NCBI RefSeq assembly: GCF_019977355.1
Contig: NZ_AP024655.1
Location: 434,001 to 498,000 of the forward strand
Source: Arthrobacter sp. NicSoilB8
GTDB taxonomy: Bacteria > Actinomycetota > Actinomycetes > Actinomycetales > Micrococcaceae
Reading direction: 5' to 3'
Length of the DNA: 64,000 nucleotides
Positions 16,785 to 24,858 of the stretch are shown here, in pieces. The notes beneath the pieces were generated by a model. It worked only from the letters and a program-made list of their open reading frames with translations. It did no database searches and was not told where the DNA came from. The translations under genes and the position numbers were made by a program. The first letter of the stretch is position 1. The number at the start of each line of letters is the position of its first letter.

Positions 16785-17465
16785 ATGCGACAGACAGTCA
16801 TGGGACAGAACACGGGCCAGCAAACCCTCCCGTACGCACCTTGGTCTGAACGCACCGTGCGTCGCCGACCCCACGAGCACCTTGTCCCACGCGACCGGCC
16901 CCGCGGGGCCGTGGCGGCCGCCGCCAGCTCCGCCCTGGCCGTTTCCCTGGCGCTGGCGGGCTGTTCAGGACCGGCGGGACCGGCGGCCTCCTCCGGTCCG
17001 CCATCCCAGGCTCCTGCCAGCCCGAACAGCACTGCGTCCGGCGCCCCGACAAGCCCCCCGACCAGCACCTCGACCAGCCTCCCGTCCGACTTCCCGTCCG
17101 ACTTCCCATCCGACTTCCCGTCCGGCGGCGAGGCGGGCACGGCGCCTGGCAGCCCCGACGCATCCGGCGGAGCCCTGGGCGGATTCGGGAGCATCACGGA
17201 GGCCTGCGCCGCCGTGAGCGCCACCGTGCTCTCCGTCCTGGCCCTGCCCATGGCCGCGGCAACGGGACACGACACCGCGGAGGCGGAGAAGGCCCGGGCC
17301 GAACTGGAGAAACTGCAGGCCAAGGTGCCGGCCGACATCAAGGACTCCATCGACAGGCTGAAGTCCGTAGCCGACGACGCCGGCAACGACCTCTCCAAGT
17401 TCAACAGCGAGGAGTTTGACAAGGCCATCGGCCCGATCGACGCATGGATGCAGTCCCACTGCTGA
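16785..17465 (+). CDS. Small lipoprotein, second of a tandem paralogous pair
   Basis: ATG at 16785 follows a good ribosome site (GGAGGG, six bases away) and gives 226 residues. The N-terminus is unusually long and basic (RRRPHEHLVPRDRPRGAV) before the hydrophobic stretch and lipobox LAGCSG, so an internal GTG near 16911 may be the real start. A disordered linker with PSDF repeats follows. The folded domain has ITEACAAVSATV, a charged helix AEKARAELEKLQAKVPADIK and the C-terminal Cys in IDAWMQSHC. It matches the preceding lipoprotein in layout and spacing of both Cys residues. Its function is unknown; it is probably anchored outside the membrane. Confidence 0.75.
   Translation: MRQTVMGQNTGQQTLPYAPWSERTVRRRPHEHLVPRDRPRGAVAAAASSALAVSLALAGCSGPAGPAASSGPPSQAPASPNSTASGAPTSPPTSTSTSLPSDFPSDFPSDFPSGGEAGTAPGSPDASGGALGGFGSITEACAAVSATVLSVLALPMAAATGHDTAEAEKARAELEKLQAKVPADIKDSIDRLKSVADDAGNDLSKFNSEEFDKAIGPIDAWMQSHC
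17081..17125 (+). repeat. 12-bp tandem repeat in the second lipoprotein gene
   Basis: CCCGTCCGACTT is present at 17081-17092 and 17093-17104, with a one-base variant at 17105-17116 and a partial fourth copy. It encodes PSDF repeated in the linker behind the lipid anchor. Confidence 0.9.
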
Positions 17466-17625
17466 GAACCGGACGCAGATTCTGGCGCCTCTTTTCGGAC
17501 TCCGCTGACTTCACGCACCCCGCGGCCGGCGCCGGCATGAGCCGTGGGGAACGGGCACGGCAAGATTCCCCCGCGCGGCCCGAGGCAGGGACTAGGGTTG
17601 TGTCAAAGAGAAGGGGGAGTGGCTC

Positions 17626-18105
17626 ATGGAATACCAGAATTCTCAACCCGTTGCGGGTGCTGTTGCCGGTGCAGCGCCCGGTCCTATGGACGGGCTGCCC
17701 GCGCCGGCGGGCATCGGCCGCACCGTCATTTCGGAAGCCGCCATCGCCAAGGTCGCAGGCATTGCCGCCCGATCGGTGCCGGGTGTCTACTCGCTGGGAT
17801 CGGGTCCGTCGCGGGCCCTGGGGGCCATTCGCGACGCCGTCGGCAGCGCCGACCATGCGGCGGGAGTCCGTGTAGAAGTCGGCGAAACCCAGGCCGCCGT
17901 GGACATCGACCTCGTTGCCGTCTACGGCACCCACTTGCAGGCCCTCGCGGACCAGGTCCGTGCCGCCGTCTACGCCGCCGTGGAAGAGCTGGTGGGGCTC
18001 GAAGTGATCGAGGTAAATATTGAGATCAATGATGTCTATGTGCCCGGCCCGGCCAAACCCGCCGCGTCCGGCGAGGTCCGGCCGGTAAGGGAGGCAATCC
18101 AATGA
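17626..18105 (+). CDS. Asp23/Gls24-family envelope stress protein
   Basis: This 159-residue protein has the Asp23 core: GRTVISEAAIAKVAGIAARS, VPGVYSLG, AAVDIDLVAVYGTHLQALAD and VEVNIEINDVYVP. Asp23-type proteins are abundant, cytoplasmic and tethered to the membrane by AmaP; they help with cell-envelope stress. ATG at 17626 follows AAGGGGGAGTGGCTC. It is the first gene of a five-gene unit in which each following gene overlaps its predecessor by four bases, ending with AmaP at 19326-19937. Confidence 0.93.
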   Translation: MEYQNSQPVAGAVAGAAPGPMDGLPAPAGIGRTVISEAAIAKVAGIAARSVPGVYSLGSGPSRALGAIRDAVGSADHAAGVRVEVGETQAAVDIDLVAVYGTHLQALADQVRAAVYAAVEELVGLEVIEVNIEINDVYVPGPAKPAASGEVRPVREAIQ

Positions 18106-18293
18106 ATCTGACGGTTGTCGGAATCTTCGCAGGGGCCTTCGTGGCTTTCATGTCCTTCCAGTTTGGCGCCTGGGGATTCCTCGGGGCCCTGTTCTTCATG
18201 GGCATTGGCGCTCTCTTTGGCCGGGCCGCGGAGGGGAAGCTGGACCTGCGTAGCGTGTTTGATGCCCTCACTGGCAGGCGTTCCTCCTCATGA
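18102..18293 (+). CDS. Small membrane protein, DUF2273-like, of the Asp23 operon
   Basis: This 63-residue protein has two hydrophobic segments (VGIFAGAFVAFMSFQFGAWG and FLGALFFMGIGALFGR) and a short basic tail. Its size, place and shape match the DUF2273 proteins found in Asp23/AmaP operons of Firmicutes and actinobacteria. Its start overlaps the stop of the Asp23 gene by four bases (ATGA), and its own stop overlaps the next start the same way. It probably helps anchor or scaffold Asp23 at the membrane. Confidence 0.85.
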   Translation: MNLTVVGIFAGAFVAFMSFQFGAWGFLGALFFMGIGALFGRAAEGKLDLRSVFDALTGRRSSS

Positions 18294-18673
18294 GCGTCTC
18301 GGCTGGGGCGCCCGTCCGCGGCGTCGCGATGGCCGGGCACAACCGCATCAGCACCCAGGCCCTGACTAGCGTGGCGCGGGGGGCTGCGGGCGAGGCCTTG
18401 GGCGTGCCGCCGCAGGATGTCCGGGCCGAGTGGTCGGACGATGACGGGCTGCTGGCGCTCTCGCTTGTCACGCACCTCGGGATCCCGCCCCTGACGGTAG
18501 TCCGCCGGGATCCCGCGCGCGTGGCGGGGTTTGGCGGTTCCATCTGGGAGCGCACCGTCGCCGCCAAGGCCCAGATCCTGCACCGCGTGACCGAACTGAC
18601 CGGGGCGCAGCTCAGCCGGGTGGACATCCGCATCAGCGGGGCCACCGTGCGCGGGGGAGGTCGGGTGCATTGA
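18290..18673 (+). CDS. Asp23-like small protein of the envelope-stress operon
   Basis: This 127-residue soluble protein shows a degenerate Asp23-type pattern: an N-terminal helix (ISTQALTSVARGAAGEALGV), a strand (LLALSLVTHLGIPPLTVVRR) and a C-terminal strand (SRVDIRISGATVRG). No motif gives a separate function. Four-base overlaps on both sides make co-translation with the membrane components likely. It may form mixed assemblies with the canonical Asp23 protein encoded upstream. Confidence 0.7.
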   Translation: MSVSAGAPVRGVAMAGHNRISTQALTSVARGAAGEALGVPPQDVRAEWSDDDGLLALSLVTHLGIPPLTVVRRDPARVAGFGGSIWERTVAAKAQILHRVTELTGAQLSRVDIRISGATVRGGGRVH

Positions 18674-19329
18674 GCCAGGACACCCAGAACGCCGGGATCG
18701 GTCCCGGCCCGTACGACGCCGGTCCAGTGCCGGGGAGCGCGCCGCCAGTTTCCGGCGCGGCCGGCATGGGACGGATCCTCAAGCGGGAGACGCACTCATC
18801 ACGGGCCGTCGTCTCCGTCATCGCGGCCACCCTGGTCGCTGTGGTGTGCGGTTACGCGCTGCTGGAGACTGGAGTCCGCGCGATCGGGCAGCCGCCGTGG
18901 ATTGTCGATCCGCTGACGGCGGCCGAGCGTGTTGTCGCGCTCCCGGCCGGCATGCCGCCGCTTCTGCTGGTCGTCACCGGCGTCGTGGTGGCCGTGGCGG
19001 GACTGTTCTTCTTCCTCAACGCCGTGCTGCCGGGGCGGCGCGCCCGCCACCTGCTGGCGGACCGCCGGGCCGCCGTCGTGGTGGACGATGAAGTGATCGC
19101 CGCCGCCCTGGCGCGCCGGGCGCGGCTGGCCGCCAACGTGACCCAGGAACAGGTGATGGTGATCGTGTCGCGGGACCGGGTCGACATCAACGTCCGGCCT
19201 ACCTCCGGCGTGCCGCTGCGGCCGGACACCGTCCTGGAGGCCGTGCGGCGGGAGCTGGCGGAGATGGGCCCCGCACCCATGCCGGACGTGCGGATCCACG
19301 TGGCCACGGCAGGAGTGGTGGGGGCATGA
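18670..19329 (+). CDS. DUF6286-like membrane protein of the Asp23/AmaP operon
   Basis: This 219-residue protein has a disordered N-terminus, two membrane helices (about 38-60 VVSVIAATLVAVVCGYALLE and 98-120 LLVVTGVVVAVAGLFFFLNA) and a cytoplasmic alpha/beta domain. That domain (VVVDDEVIAAALARRARLA, VSRDRVDINVRPTSG) recalls the Asp23/AmaP C-terminal fold. The family assignment as DUF6286 is from memory of similar operons and is not certain. The start TTG at 18670 overlaps the previous stop. Confidence 0.7.
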   Translation: MSQDTQNAGIGPGPYDAGPVPGSAPPVSGAAGMGRILKRETHSSRAVVSVIAATLVAVVCGYALLETGVRAIGQPPWIVDPLTAAERVVALPAGMPPLLLVVTGVVVAVAGLFFFLNAVLPGRRARHLLADRRAAVVVDDEVIAAALARRARLAANVTQEQVMVIVSRDRVDINVRPTSGVPLRPDTVLEAVRRELAEMGPAPMPDVRIHVATAGVVGA

Positions 19330-19937
19330 ACAACACCCCGCGGGTCCTGAACCGCGTCCTGATCGGCATCCTCGGCATCACGCTTCTCGCCATCGGCGTC
19401 CTGCTGGTGCTGCTGGCGACCGTCCCCGCGGTCGGCTTCTGGTGGCATGAGTGGGCTGGTGGCGTGTTGAACTTCTGGCTCGATTTGTTCGAACGGACGC
19501 AGTTCCCCGGCCGCCAGGAGAGCTGGCTGTGGCTGGTGATCTGCCTTGCGCTGGTGTTGGTGCTGGGCCTGATGATCGCCTGGGTTGCCCAGCAGGGCAA
19601 GGGCCGGACCAGCCTGATCGTGGCCGAGGAGGACCCTGGCGGCGTGCCGGGCAATGTCGGGATAAGCGGCGGCGTGGCAGAGCAGGCGCTTCGTGCGGCC
19701 CTCGCGGACCGGCCCGACCTGGCCGGAGTCACCGTTGCCGTCTACGAAATCCGGGGGGTGCCGGCACTGAAGATCCGTGTGGAGCCGCGTCAGGGCGTCG
19801 CCCCGCACACGCTGGCGGCCGACGTCTCCTCGCTCGTGGAGGCGCTCGACGCCGTGATGGGCAAGCGCACCCCGGTCCTGATCCACATCGGATCCGGGGC
19901 GCGGTCGCGCTTCGGCAGGGCCGAGCGCGTCCGCTGA
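19326..19937 (+). CDS. amaP: Alkaline shock response membrane anchor protein AmaP
   Basis: This 203-residue protein has two N-terminal membrane helices (VLIGILGITLLAIGVLLVLL and WLWLVICLALVLVLGLMIAW) with an extracytoplasmic loop between them. A cytoplasmic domain follows (VAEQALRAALADRPDLAGVT and LKIRVEPRQGV). This is the AmaP layout. In Staphylococcus AmaP holds Asp23 at the membrane; here it closes the operon and should do the same for the Asp23 protein at 17626. Confidence 0.85.
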   Translation: MNNTPRVLNRVLIGILGITLLAIGVLLVLLATVPAVGFWWHEWAGGVLNFWLDLFERTQFPGRQESWLWLVICLALVLVLGLMIAWVAQQGKGRTSLIVAEEDPGGVPGNVGISGGVAEQALRAALADRPDLAGVTVAVYEIRGVPALKIRVEPRQGVAPHTLAADVSSLVEALDAVMGKRTPVLIHIGSGARSRFGRAERVR

Positions 19938-20023
19938 AGCGGCGGTGAGATTGAGGCAACATTCACGCCAGGCGCGTCGCCGGACCGGCAGGCCCGCCGG
20001 GTCTCCTTTGCATAAAGGATTCA

Positions 20024-20037
20024 TGTAAACGCTTGCA
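20024..20037. promoter_or_regulatory. LacI-family operator upstream of the sugar ABC operon
   Basis: TGTAAACGCTTGCA fits the LacI-family consensus TGNAANCGNTTNCA at every fixed position. It lies 87 bases before the substrate-binding protein gene, between a downstream region that should hold the leader and an upstream TTTGCATAAAGGATT stretch that could be part of the promoter. The LacI regulator encoded at 23730 is the obvious ligand-responsive binder. Confidence 0.85.
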
Positions 20038-20124
20038 TTCCTCACCGGGTGTTGATTACTGTGATGGTCGGCACATCAACTGCACGGCCGGCCTTCACCG
20101 GTACTCAGCGAGGAGCACTCCAGT

Positions 20125-21408
20125 ATGAAAACCCGCAACTTCCTACTTCCCATCGCCACAGCAGGCATTTTGGCCATGACCCTTTCGGCCTGCGGCGGCG
20201 GGGGTGGCGGCACCTCCGGCGGCAGCGATGCCGCCTCGCAGGGCCTGGACGGGCGCGGCCCCATCACCTATGTCCAGGGCAAGGACAACAGCAACGTGGT
20301 CCGTCCGCTGATCGAGAAGTGGAACGCCGCGCACCCGAATGAGAAGGTCACCTTCAAGGAGCAGACCGACCAGGCCGACCAGCAGCACGACGACCTCGTC
20401 CAGCACTTCCAGGCCAAGGACCCCGGCTACGACGTCGCGAGCGTCGACGTCGTCTGGACCGCCGAATTTGCCGCCAAGGGCTGGCTGCAGCCGCTCAAGG
20501 ACAAGATGGCGCTGGATACTTCGGCCATGCTGAAGCCGACCGTCACGGCCGCCTCCTACAAGGGCACGCTGTACGCGGCACCGGAATCGTCCGACGGCGG
20601 CATCCTCTACTACCGCAAGGATCTGGTTCCCACGCCCCCGAAGACCTGGGACGAGATGATGGGCATGTGCTCCATCGCCAAGGCGAACAACATCGGCTGC
20701 TACTCGGGCCAGTTCAAGAAGTACGAGGGTCTGACCGTCAACGCCTCTGAAGCGATCAACTCCGCCGGCGGGGCCGTGCTGGACGCGGACGGCAAGCCCA
20801 ACCTGCTCACGCCTGAGGCAAAGGCGGGAATGGCGAACCTGACCAAGGCCTACGCAGACGGCCAGATCCCTAAGGAAGCCATCACGTTCCAGGAAGAGGA
20901 AAGCCGCCAGGCCTTCCAGGACGGCAAGCTGCTGTTCCTGCGTAACTGGCCTTACGTCTACAACCTGGCCACCACTGAAGGCTCCTCGAAGGTCAAGGAT
21001 GTCCTGGGCATGACCGCCCTGCCGGGCAAGGACGGCCCGGGCGCCTCCTCCCTCGGCGGCCACAGCGCAGCGGTCAGCGTCTATTCGAAGAACAAGGCCA
21101 CGGCCCTGGACTTCCTGAAGTTCCTCACCACGGAAGAGACCCAGAAGTTCTTCGCCACGCAGGGCTCGCTCGCCCCGGTGATCGGCAAGCTCTATGACGA
21201 CCAGGAGCTCGTCGCCAAGCTGCCGTACCTGCCGGTGCTGAAGACCTCGATCGAGAACGCCGTGCCCCGTCCGGTCACCCCGTTCTACCCGGCCGTCACC
21301 AAGGCCATCCAGGAAAACGCGTACTCGGCCATCAAGGGCGAGAAGACCGTAGACGCGGCCCTGTCTGACATGCAGAAGTCCATCGAATCCGCTAGCGCGG
21401 GACAGTAG
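20125..21408 (+). CDS. Sugar ABC transporter substrate-binding lipoprotein (LpqY/ThuE-like)
   Basis: This 427-residue lipoprotein has a signal and lipobox LSAC followed by a Gly/Ser linker (CGGGGGGTSGGS). The body is a family 1 solute-binding protein: ITYVQGKDNSNVVRPLIEKW, VASVDVVWTAEFAAKGWLQP, YAAPESSDGGILYYRKDLV and a C-terminal SLAPVIGKLYDDQEL. It most resembles binding proteins for trehalose, maltose or related disaccharides. ATG at 20125 lies nine bases behind AGGAG. The gene leads an operon with two permeases but no ATPase, which must come from elsewhere. Confidence 0.9.
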   Translation: MKTRNFLLPIATAGILAMTLSACGGGGGGTSGGSDAASQGLDGRGPITYVQGKDNSNVVRPLIEKWNAAHPNEKVTFKEQTDQADQQHDDLVQHFQAKDPGYDVASVDVVWTAEFAAKGWLQPLKDKMALDTSAMLKPTVTAASYKGTLYAAPESSDGGILYYRKDLVPTPPKTWDEMMGMCSIAKANNIGCYSGQFKKYEGLTVNASEAINSAGGAVLDADGKPNLLTPEAKAGMANLTKAYADGQIPKEAITFQEEESRQAFQDGKLLFLRNWPYVYNLATTEGSSKVKDVLGMTALPGKDGPGASSLGGHSAAVSVYSKNKATALDFLKFLTTEETQKFFATQGSLAPVIGKLYDDQELVAKLPYLPVLKTSIENAVPRPVTPFYPAVTKAIQENAYSAIKGEKTVDAALSDMQKSIESASAGQ

Positions 21409-21415
21409 GTCCATC

Positions 21416-22453
21416 ATGGCAACTGAAGTAGGCCCGACGTCGGTCAAGGCACCGGCGTCGGGCGGGGCACCGATCCACCACGCACCCAAGGGTGTCGGGG
21501 AGGACAACCGCATCGCGACGCAGGGGCGCTGGGCAGCCTGGCTCCTGGCGCCAACCATCCTCGCACTGTCAGTGGTGATCGTGTACCCGATCATCACCGC
21601 CATTGTGATGTCATTCCAAAAGGATGCCGGCCTAGACCCCGCCACGGGTCTCTTCACCGAGGGTGGCCCGGCCGGTTTCTCGAACTACGTGAACTGGATT
21701 TTCCAGCAGTGCCCGGCCCCGGGCGGCGGAACCGTTGACTGCCCGCCGGGTACCCTCGGTGCACAGTTCTGGTCCGCCACCGGAACCACCTTCTTCTTCA
21801 CCATCGTCACTGTGGCACTGGAGACGGTGCTCGGCTTCTGGATGGCCGTCATCATGGCACGGGCCTTCAAGGGCCGCAGCCTGGTCCGCGCAGCGGTCCT
21901 GGTGCCGTGGGCCATCCCCACCGCCGTGACGGCCAAGCTGTGGCTGTTCATCTTCGCTTTCGAAGGCATCGGCAACAAGCTTTTCAACACCACCGTCCTG
22001 TGGACCGGCAGCGAATGGCCGGCGAGGTGGGCCGTGATCATCGCGGACGTCTGGAAGACCACGCCCTTCATGGCGCTGTTGATTCTTGCCGGCCTGCAGA
22101 TGATCCCCGCGGAAGTCTATGAGGCGGCGAAGGTCGACGGCGCCAGTGCCTGGCAGCGGTTCCGGATGATCACCCTGCCGCTGGTGAAGCCGGCGCTCAT
22201 GGTGGCCATCCTCTTCCGCACCCTGGACGCGCTGCGCATGTTCGACCTCCCGTACATCCTGACGGGCGGGGCCAACAACACCACGACGCTCTCCATCCTG
22301 GTAATCAACCAGATCAGGCAGGGCTTCAACGCGGCGGCGGCTTTGTCCACCATCACGTTCATCATCATCTTTCTGGTGGCTTTCATCTTCGTACGCTTCC
22401 TTGGAGCGAACGTGGTGGAGCAGCAGACCGGCGCAGGTAAGGGGAAGAAATGA
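21416..22453 (+). CDS. Sugar ABC transporter permease (MalF/SugA-like)
   Basis: This 345-residue permease has six or seven membrane helices and the binding-protein-dependent transport signature EAAKVDGASAWQRFRMITLP (the EAA loop), which docks on the ATPase. A periplasmic loop with two Cys (WIFQQCPAPGGGTVDCPPG) near residue 90 may form a disulfide. It begins seven bases after the binding protein gene and overlaps the second permease by four bases. The pair should form the channel of a carbohydrate importer. Confidence 0.92.
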   Translation: MATEVGPTSVKAPASGGAPIHHAPKGVGEDNRIATQGRWAAWLLAPTILALSVVIVYPIITAIVMSFQKDAGLDPATGLFTEGGPAGFSNYVNWIFQQCPAPGGGTVDCPPGTLGAQFWSATGTTFFFTIVTVALETVLGFWMAVIMARAFKGRSLVRAAVLVPWAIPTAVTAKLWLFIFAFEGIGNKLFNTTVLWTGSEWPARWAVIIADVWKTTPFMALLILAGLQMIPAEVYEAAKVDGASAWQRFRMITLPLVKPALMVAILFRTLDALRMFDLPYILTGGANNTTTLSILVINQIRQGFNAAAALSTITFIIIFLVAFIFVRFLGANVVEQQTGAGKGKK

Positions 22454-23349
22454 CCGCCGCGACGAGCGCCGCAACCGAGCTGCGCGCAGAGCAGGACCGG
22501 GGGCGGAAGGTCGCACAGAACCGCGAGAAGTGGGCCAGCGCCCGCACCTATATCAGTGCGGTCGTGATCCTCTTCTGGTGCCTGGCACCGGCCTACTGGA
22601 TGGTGGTGACGGCGTTCCGCGACGTCGGCTACACCTACGACACCTCGATCCTGCCGACCCACGTGACGCTGGACAACTTCAAGACCGCGTTCGACACGTC
22701 CTTCGGCAACCACTTCGGCCAGGCCCTGCTCAACAGCTTGTTCATCGGCACCGTCGTGACCCTGGTGTCGCTGCTGATCGGCGTGTTTGCGGCCTACGCA
22801 CTGGCCCGTTTGAACTTCAAGTTCAAGTACCTCGTGCTGGGCTTTATCCTGGGGGCTTCCATGTTCCCCGGCGTCGCCCTCATCACGCCGCTGTTCCAGC
22901 TCTTCACGAACATCGGCTGGATGGGCACCTACCAGGCCCTGATCATCCCGAATATCTCGTTCGTGCTGCCGCTGACCGTCTACACCATGACGTCCTTCTT
23001 CCGGGAGATGCCGTGGGAGCTGGAGGAATCGGCGCGGGTGGACGGCTGCACGCAGGGACAGGCCTTCAGGAAGGTCATCATGCCGCTGGCCGCTCCGGCC
23101 ATCTTCACGACGGCGATCCTCGCCTTCATTTCCTCGTGGAATGAATTCCTGATCGCCAGCCAGCTCTCCAGCGACGCCACGCAGCCGGTCACGGTGGCCA
23201 TTGCCAGCTTCGCCGGTGCGCAGCCCAACCAGATCCCGTACACCGCGATCATGGCTGCGGGCACCATCGTGACCATTCCCTTGGTCATCCTGGTGCTGGT
23301 GTTCCAGCGCAAGATCGTGGCCGGCCTCACCGCCGGCGCCGTCAAGTGA
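22450..23349 (+). CDS. Sugar ABC transporter permease (MalG/SugB-like)
   Basis: This 299-residue permease has six membrane helices and an EAA loop (WELEESARVDGCTQGQAFRK), then the second-permease ending VFQRKIVAGLTAGAVK, typical of MalG-class proteins. It partners the preceding gene. The start codon ATG overlaps the previous stop. Confidence 0.92.
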   Translation: MTAATSAATELRAEQDRGRKVAQNREKWASARTYISAVVILFWCLAPAYWMVVTAFRDVGYTYDTSILPTHVTLDNFKTAFDTSFGNHFGQALLNSLFIGTVVTLVSLLIGVFAAYALARLNFKFKYLVLGFILGASMFPGVALITPLFQLFTNIGWMGTYQALIIPNISFVLPLTVYTMTSFFREMPWELEESARVDGCTQGQAFRKVIMPLAAPAIFTTAILAFISSWNEFLIASQLSSDATQPVTVAIASFAGAQPNQIPYTAIMAAGTIVTIPLVILVLVFQRKIVAGLTAGAVK

Positions 23350-23359
23350 CGGTGCGATC

Positions 23360-23614
23360 ATGACCGACGAGCAGAACCAGGGCCATGTGCCGGCATCGCG
23401 TCGAAAGGTGCGCTCCGGCGAGGACTTTGACATCATCATCGGGTTCCTCGGCTTCTGGGCCGTGGTGCTCCTGGTGGTCACCGTCTGGATGGAGGTGACC
23501 GCCCAGGATGCCCTCGGCTGGGCTTTGGGCCTGCTCGTCATGCTACTGGCCCTCTACGGGATGATCCGGCTGCGCCGGCGGCTGCCGAACCGGACGGCCA
23601 GCCGGCGCGGCTAG
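23360..23614 (+). CDS. Small two-helix membrane protein in the sugar ABC operon
   Basis: This 84-residue protein has two hydrophobic segments (IIIGFLGFWAVVLLVVTVWM and LGWALGLLVMLLALYGMIRL) between charged ends. It is not a known transport subunit. It starts 10 bases after the second permease, so it is very likely co-transcribed with it and precedes the LacI regulator gene. Its role is unknown; it may be an accessory membrane protein of the importer. Confidence 0.65.
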   Translation: MTDEQNQGHVPASRRKVRSGEDFDIIIGFLGFWAVVLLVVTVWMEVTAQDALGWALGLLVMLLALYGMIRLRRRLPNRTASRRG

Positions 23615-23729
23615 GCGCCCGGCAGCCAAGAGCGGGCCAGGCCATTCGACTGCCGCGGGGGTGGCGGGGCACAACAACGTCTGCGGACTGCCGTCAGGCA
23701 TCTGCGGACCGTCAACAAGGGGACAAAAA

Positions 23730-24779
23730 GTGGCACGGACAGAAAGGGCGCAGCGCGGCGGCCACTCCGGCGTCAGCATTGAGGATGTCGCCGCCGCAGC
23801 CGGCGTATCCACGGCCACCGTGTCCCGGGCCGTCCGCGGACTGCCCCGCGTCTCCCCGGCAACGCGGGAGAAGATCCTCGGCATTGCCGAATCCTTGGGC
23901 TACGTCGCTTCGTCCTCCGCGTCCGGCCTGGCAACGGGCCGGACCAAAACCATCGGCGTCCTGGCCCCGTTCGTCAGCCGCTGGTTCTTTTCCAAGGCCA
24001 TTGAGGGCGCGGACCGGGAGCTGCATGCCCGCCAGTACAACCTCTCCCTCTTCAATCTCGGCGGCCACGGCAGCAACCGGGAGCGGCTCTTCAGCAAGAC
24101 CATGGTCTACAAGCAGATCGACGCCCTGCTGGTCCTCTGTATGGCCCTCAGCCACGAGGAAATCGAGCACCTCCAGAAGATCGACATTCCGCTGGTGGTC
24201 GTGGGAGGCCACGTCGAGGAGTGCCCCTACATCGGCATCGACGACTACGCCGCGGCCGCCACCGCGGTCCGCCACCTGATCGGGCTGGGCCACACCGACA
24301 TTGCGCTCCTGCACGGCGACGACGAAACCGACCTCAACTTCGACGTCCCCCGGGTCCGGATCCAGGCCTTCCAGGACATCATGCGGGAAGCGGGGCTGCC
24401 GGTCCGGCCGGAATGGGACCAGTGGGGGGACTTCACCGTCCGCAGCGGACAGGAGGCGTTCCGCCGCCTGTGGGCCTGGGGCGGTCCCAAGCCCACGGCC
24501 ATCTTCTGCGCCTCCGATGAGATGGCCATGGGTGTGATCTTCGAGGCCAACAGGGCCGGGGTGCGGGTGCCGGAGGATCTGTCGGTCATCGGGATCGACG
24601 ATCACGACTTCGCCGACGCCATGGGGCTCACGACGGTAGGCCAGCGGCCGGACGAACAAGCCGAACTCGGCACCAAGATGCTGCTGGACGAACTCGACGG
24701 AATTGCCGGGGCCGTGCAGTCCTCCGTGGCGCCGCACCGGCTGATCGTTCGCAGGACGACGGCACCGCCGCGGCACTGA
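23730..24779 (+). CDS. LacI-family transcriptional regulator of the sugar ABC operon
   Basis: From GTG at 23730, behind AAGGGG, the protein has 349 residues. The N-terminal LacI helix-turn-helix reads IEDVAAAAGVSTATVSRAVR with the hinge helix region PATREKILGIAESLGYV. The ligand domain includes TKTIGVLAPFVSRWFFSKAI, LLVLCMALSHEEIEHL and AIFCASDEMAMGVIFEANRA with SVIGIDDHDFADAMGLTTV. It should repress the importer in the absence of its sugar by binding the TGTAAACGCTTGCA site at 20024. It sits downstream of its target operon. Confidence 0.93.
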   Translation: MARTERAQRGGHSGVSIEDVAAAAGVSTATVSRAVRGLPRVSPATREKILGIAESLGYVASSSASGLATGRTKTIGVLAPFVSRWFFSKAIEGADRELHARQYNLSLFNLGGHGSNRERLFSKTMVYKQIDALLVLCMALSHEEIEHLQKIDIPLVVVGGHVEECPYIGIDDYAAAATAVRHLIGLGHTDIALLHGDDETDLNFDVPRVRIQAFQDIMREAGLPVRPEWDQWGDFTVRSGQEAFRRLWAWGGPKPTAIFCASDEMAMGVIFEANRAGVRVPEDLSVIGIDDHDFADAMGLTTVGQRPDEQAELGTKMLLDELDGIAGAVQSSVAPHRLIVRRTTAPPRH

Positions 24780-24789
24780 ACAACCCGAC

Positions 24790-24841
24790 TAATCCGCCCG
24801 GCTAATCCGCCCGGCTAGACCGCCCGACTAGCCCGTCCGGC
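24790..24841. repeat. 13-bp tandem repeat downstream of the lacI-type gene
   Basis: TAATCCGCCCGGC occurs exactly twice (24790-24802, 24803-24815). Variants TAGACCGCCCGAC and TAGCCCGTCCGGC follow (24816-24828, 24829-24841). A very degenerate copy containing the lacI stop codon may precede them (24777-24789). Each unit begins with a stop triplet on the plus strand. Confidence 0.85.
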
Positions 24842-24858
24842 TCGTGCCGAGCGGGCGC

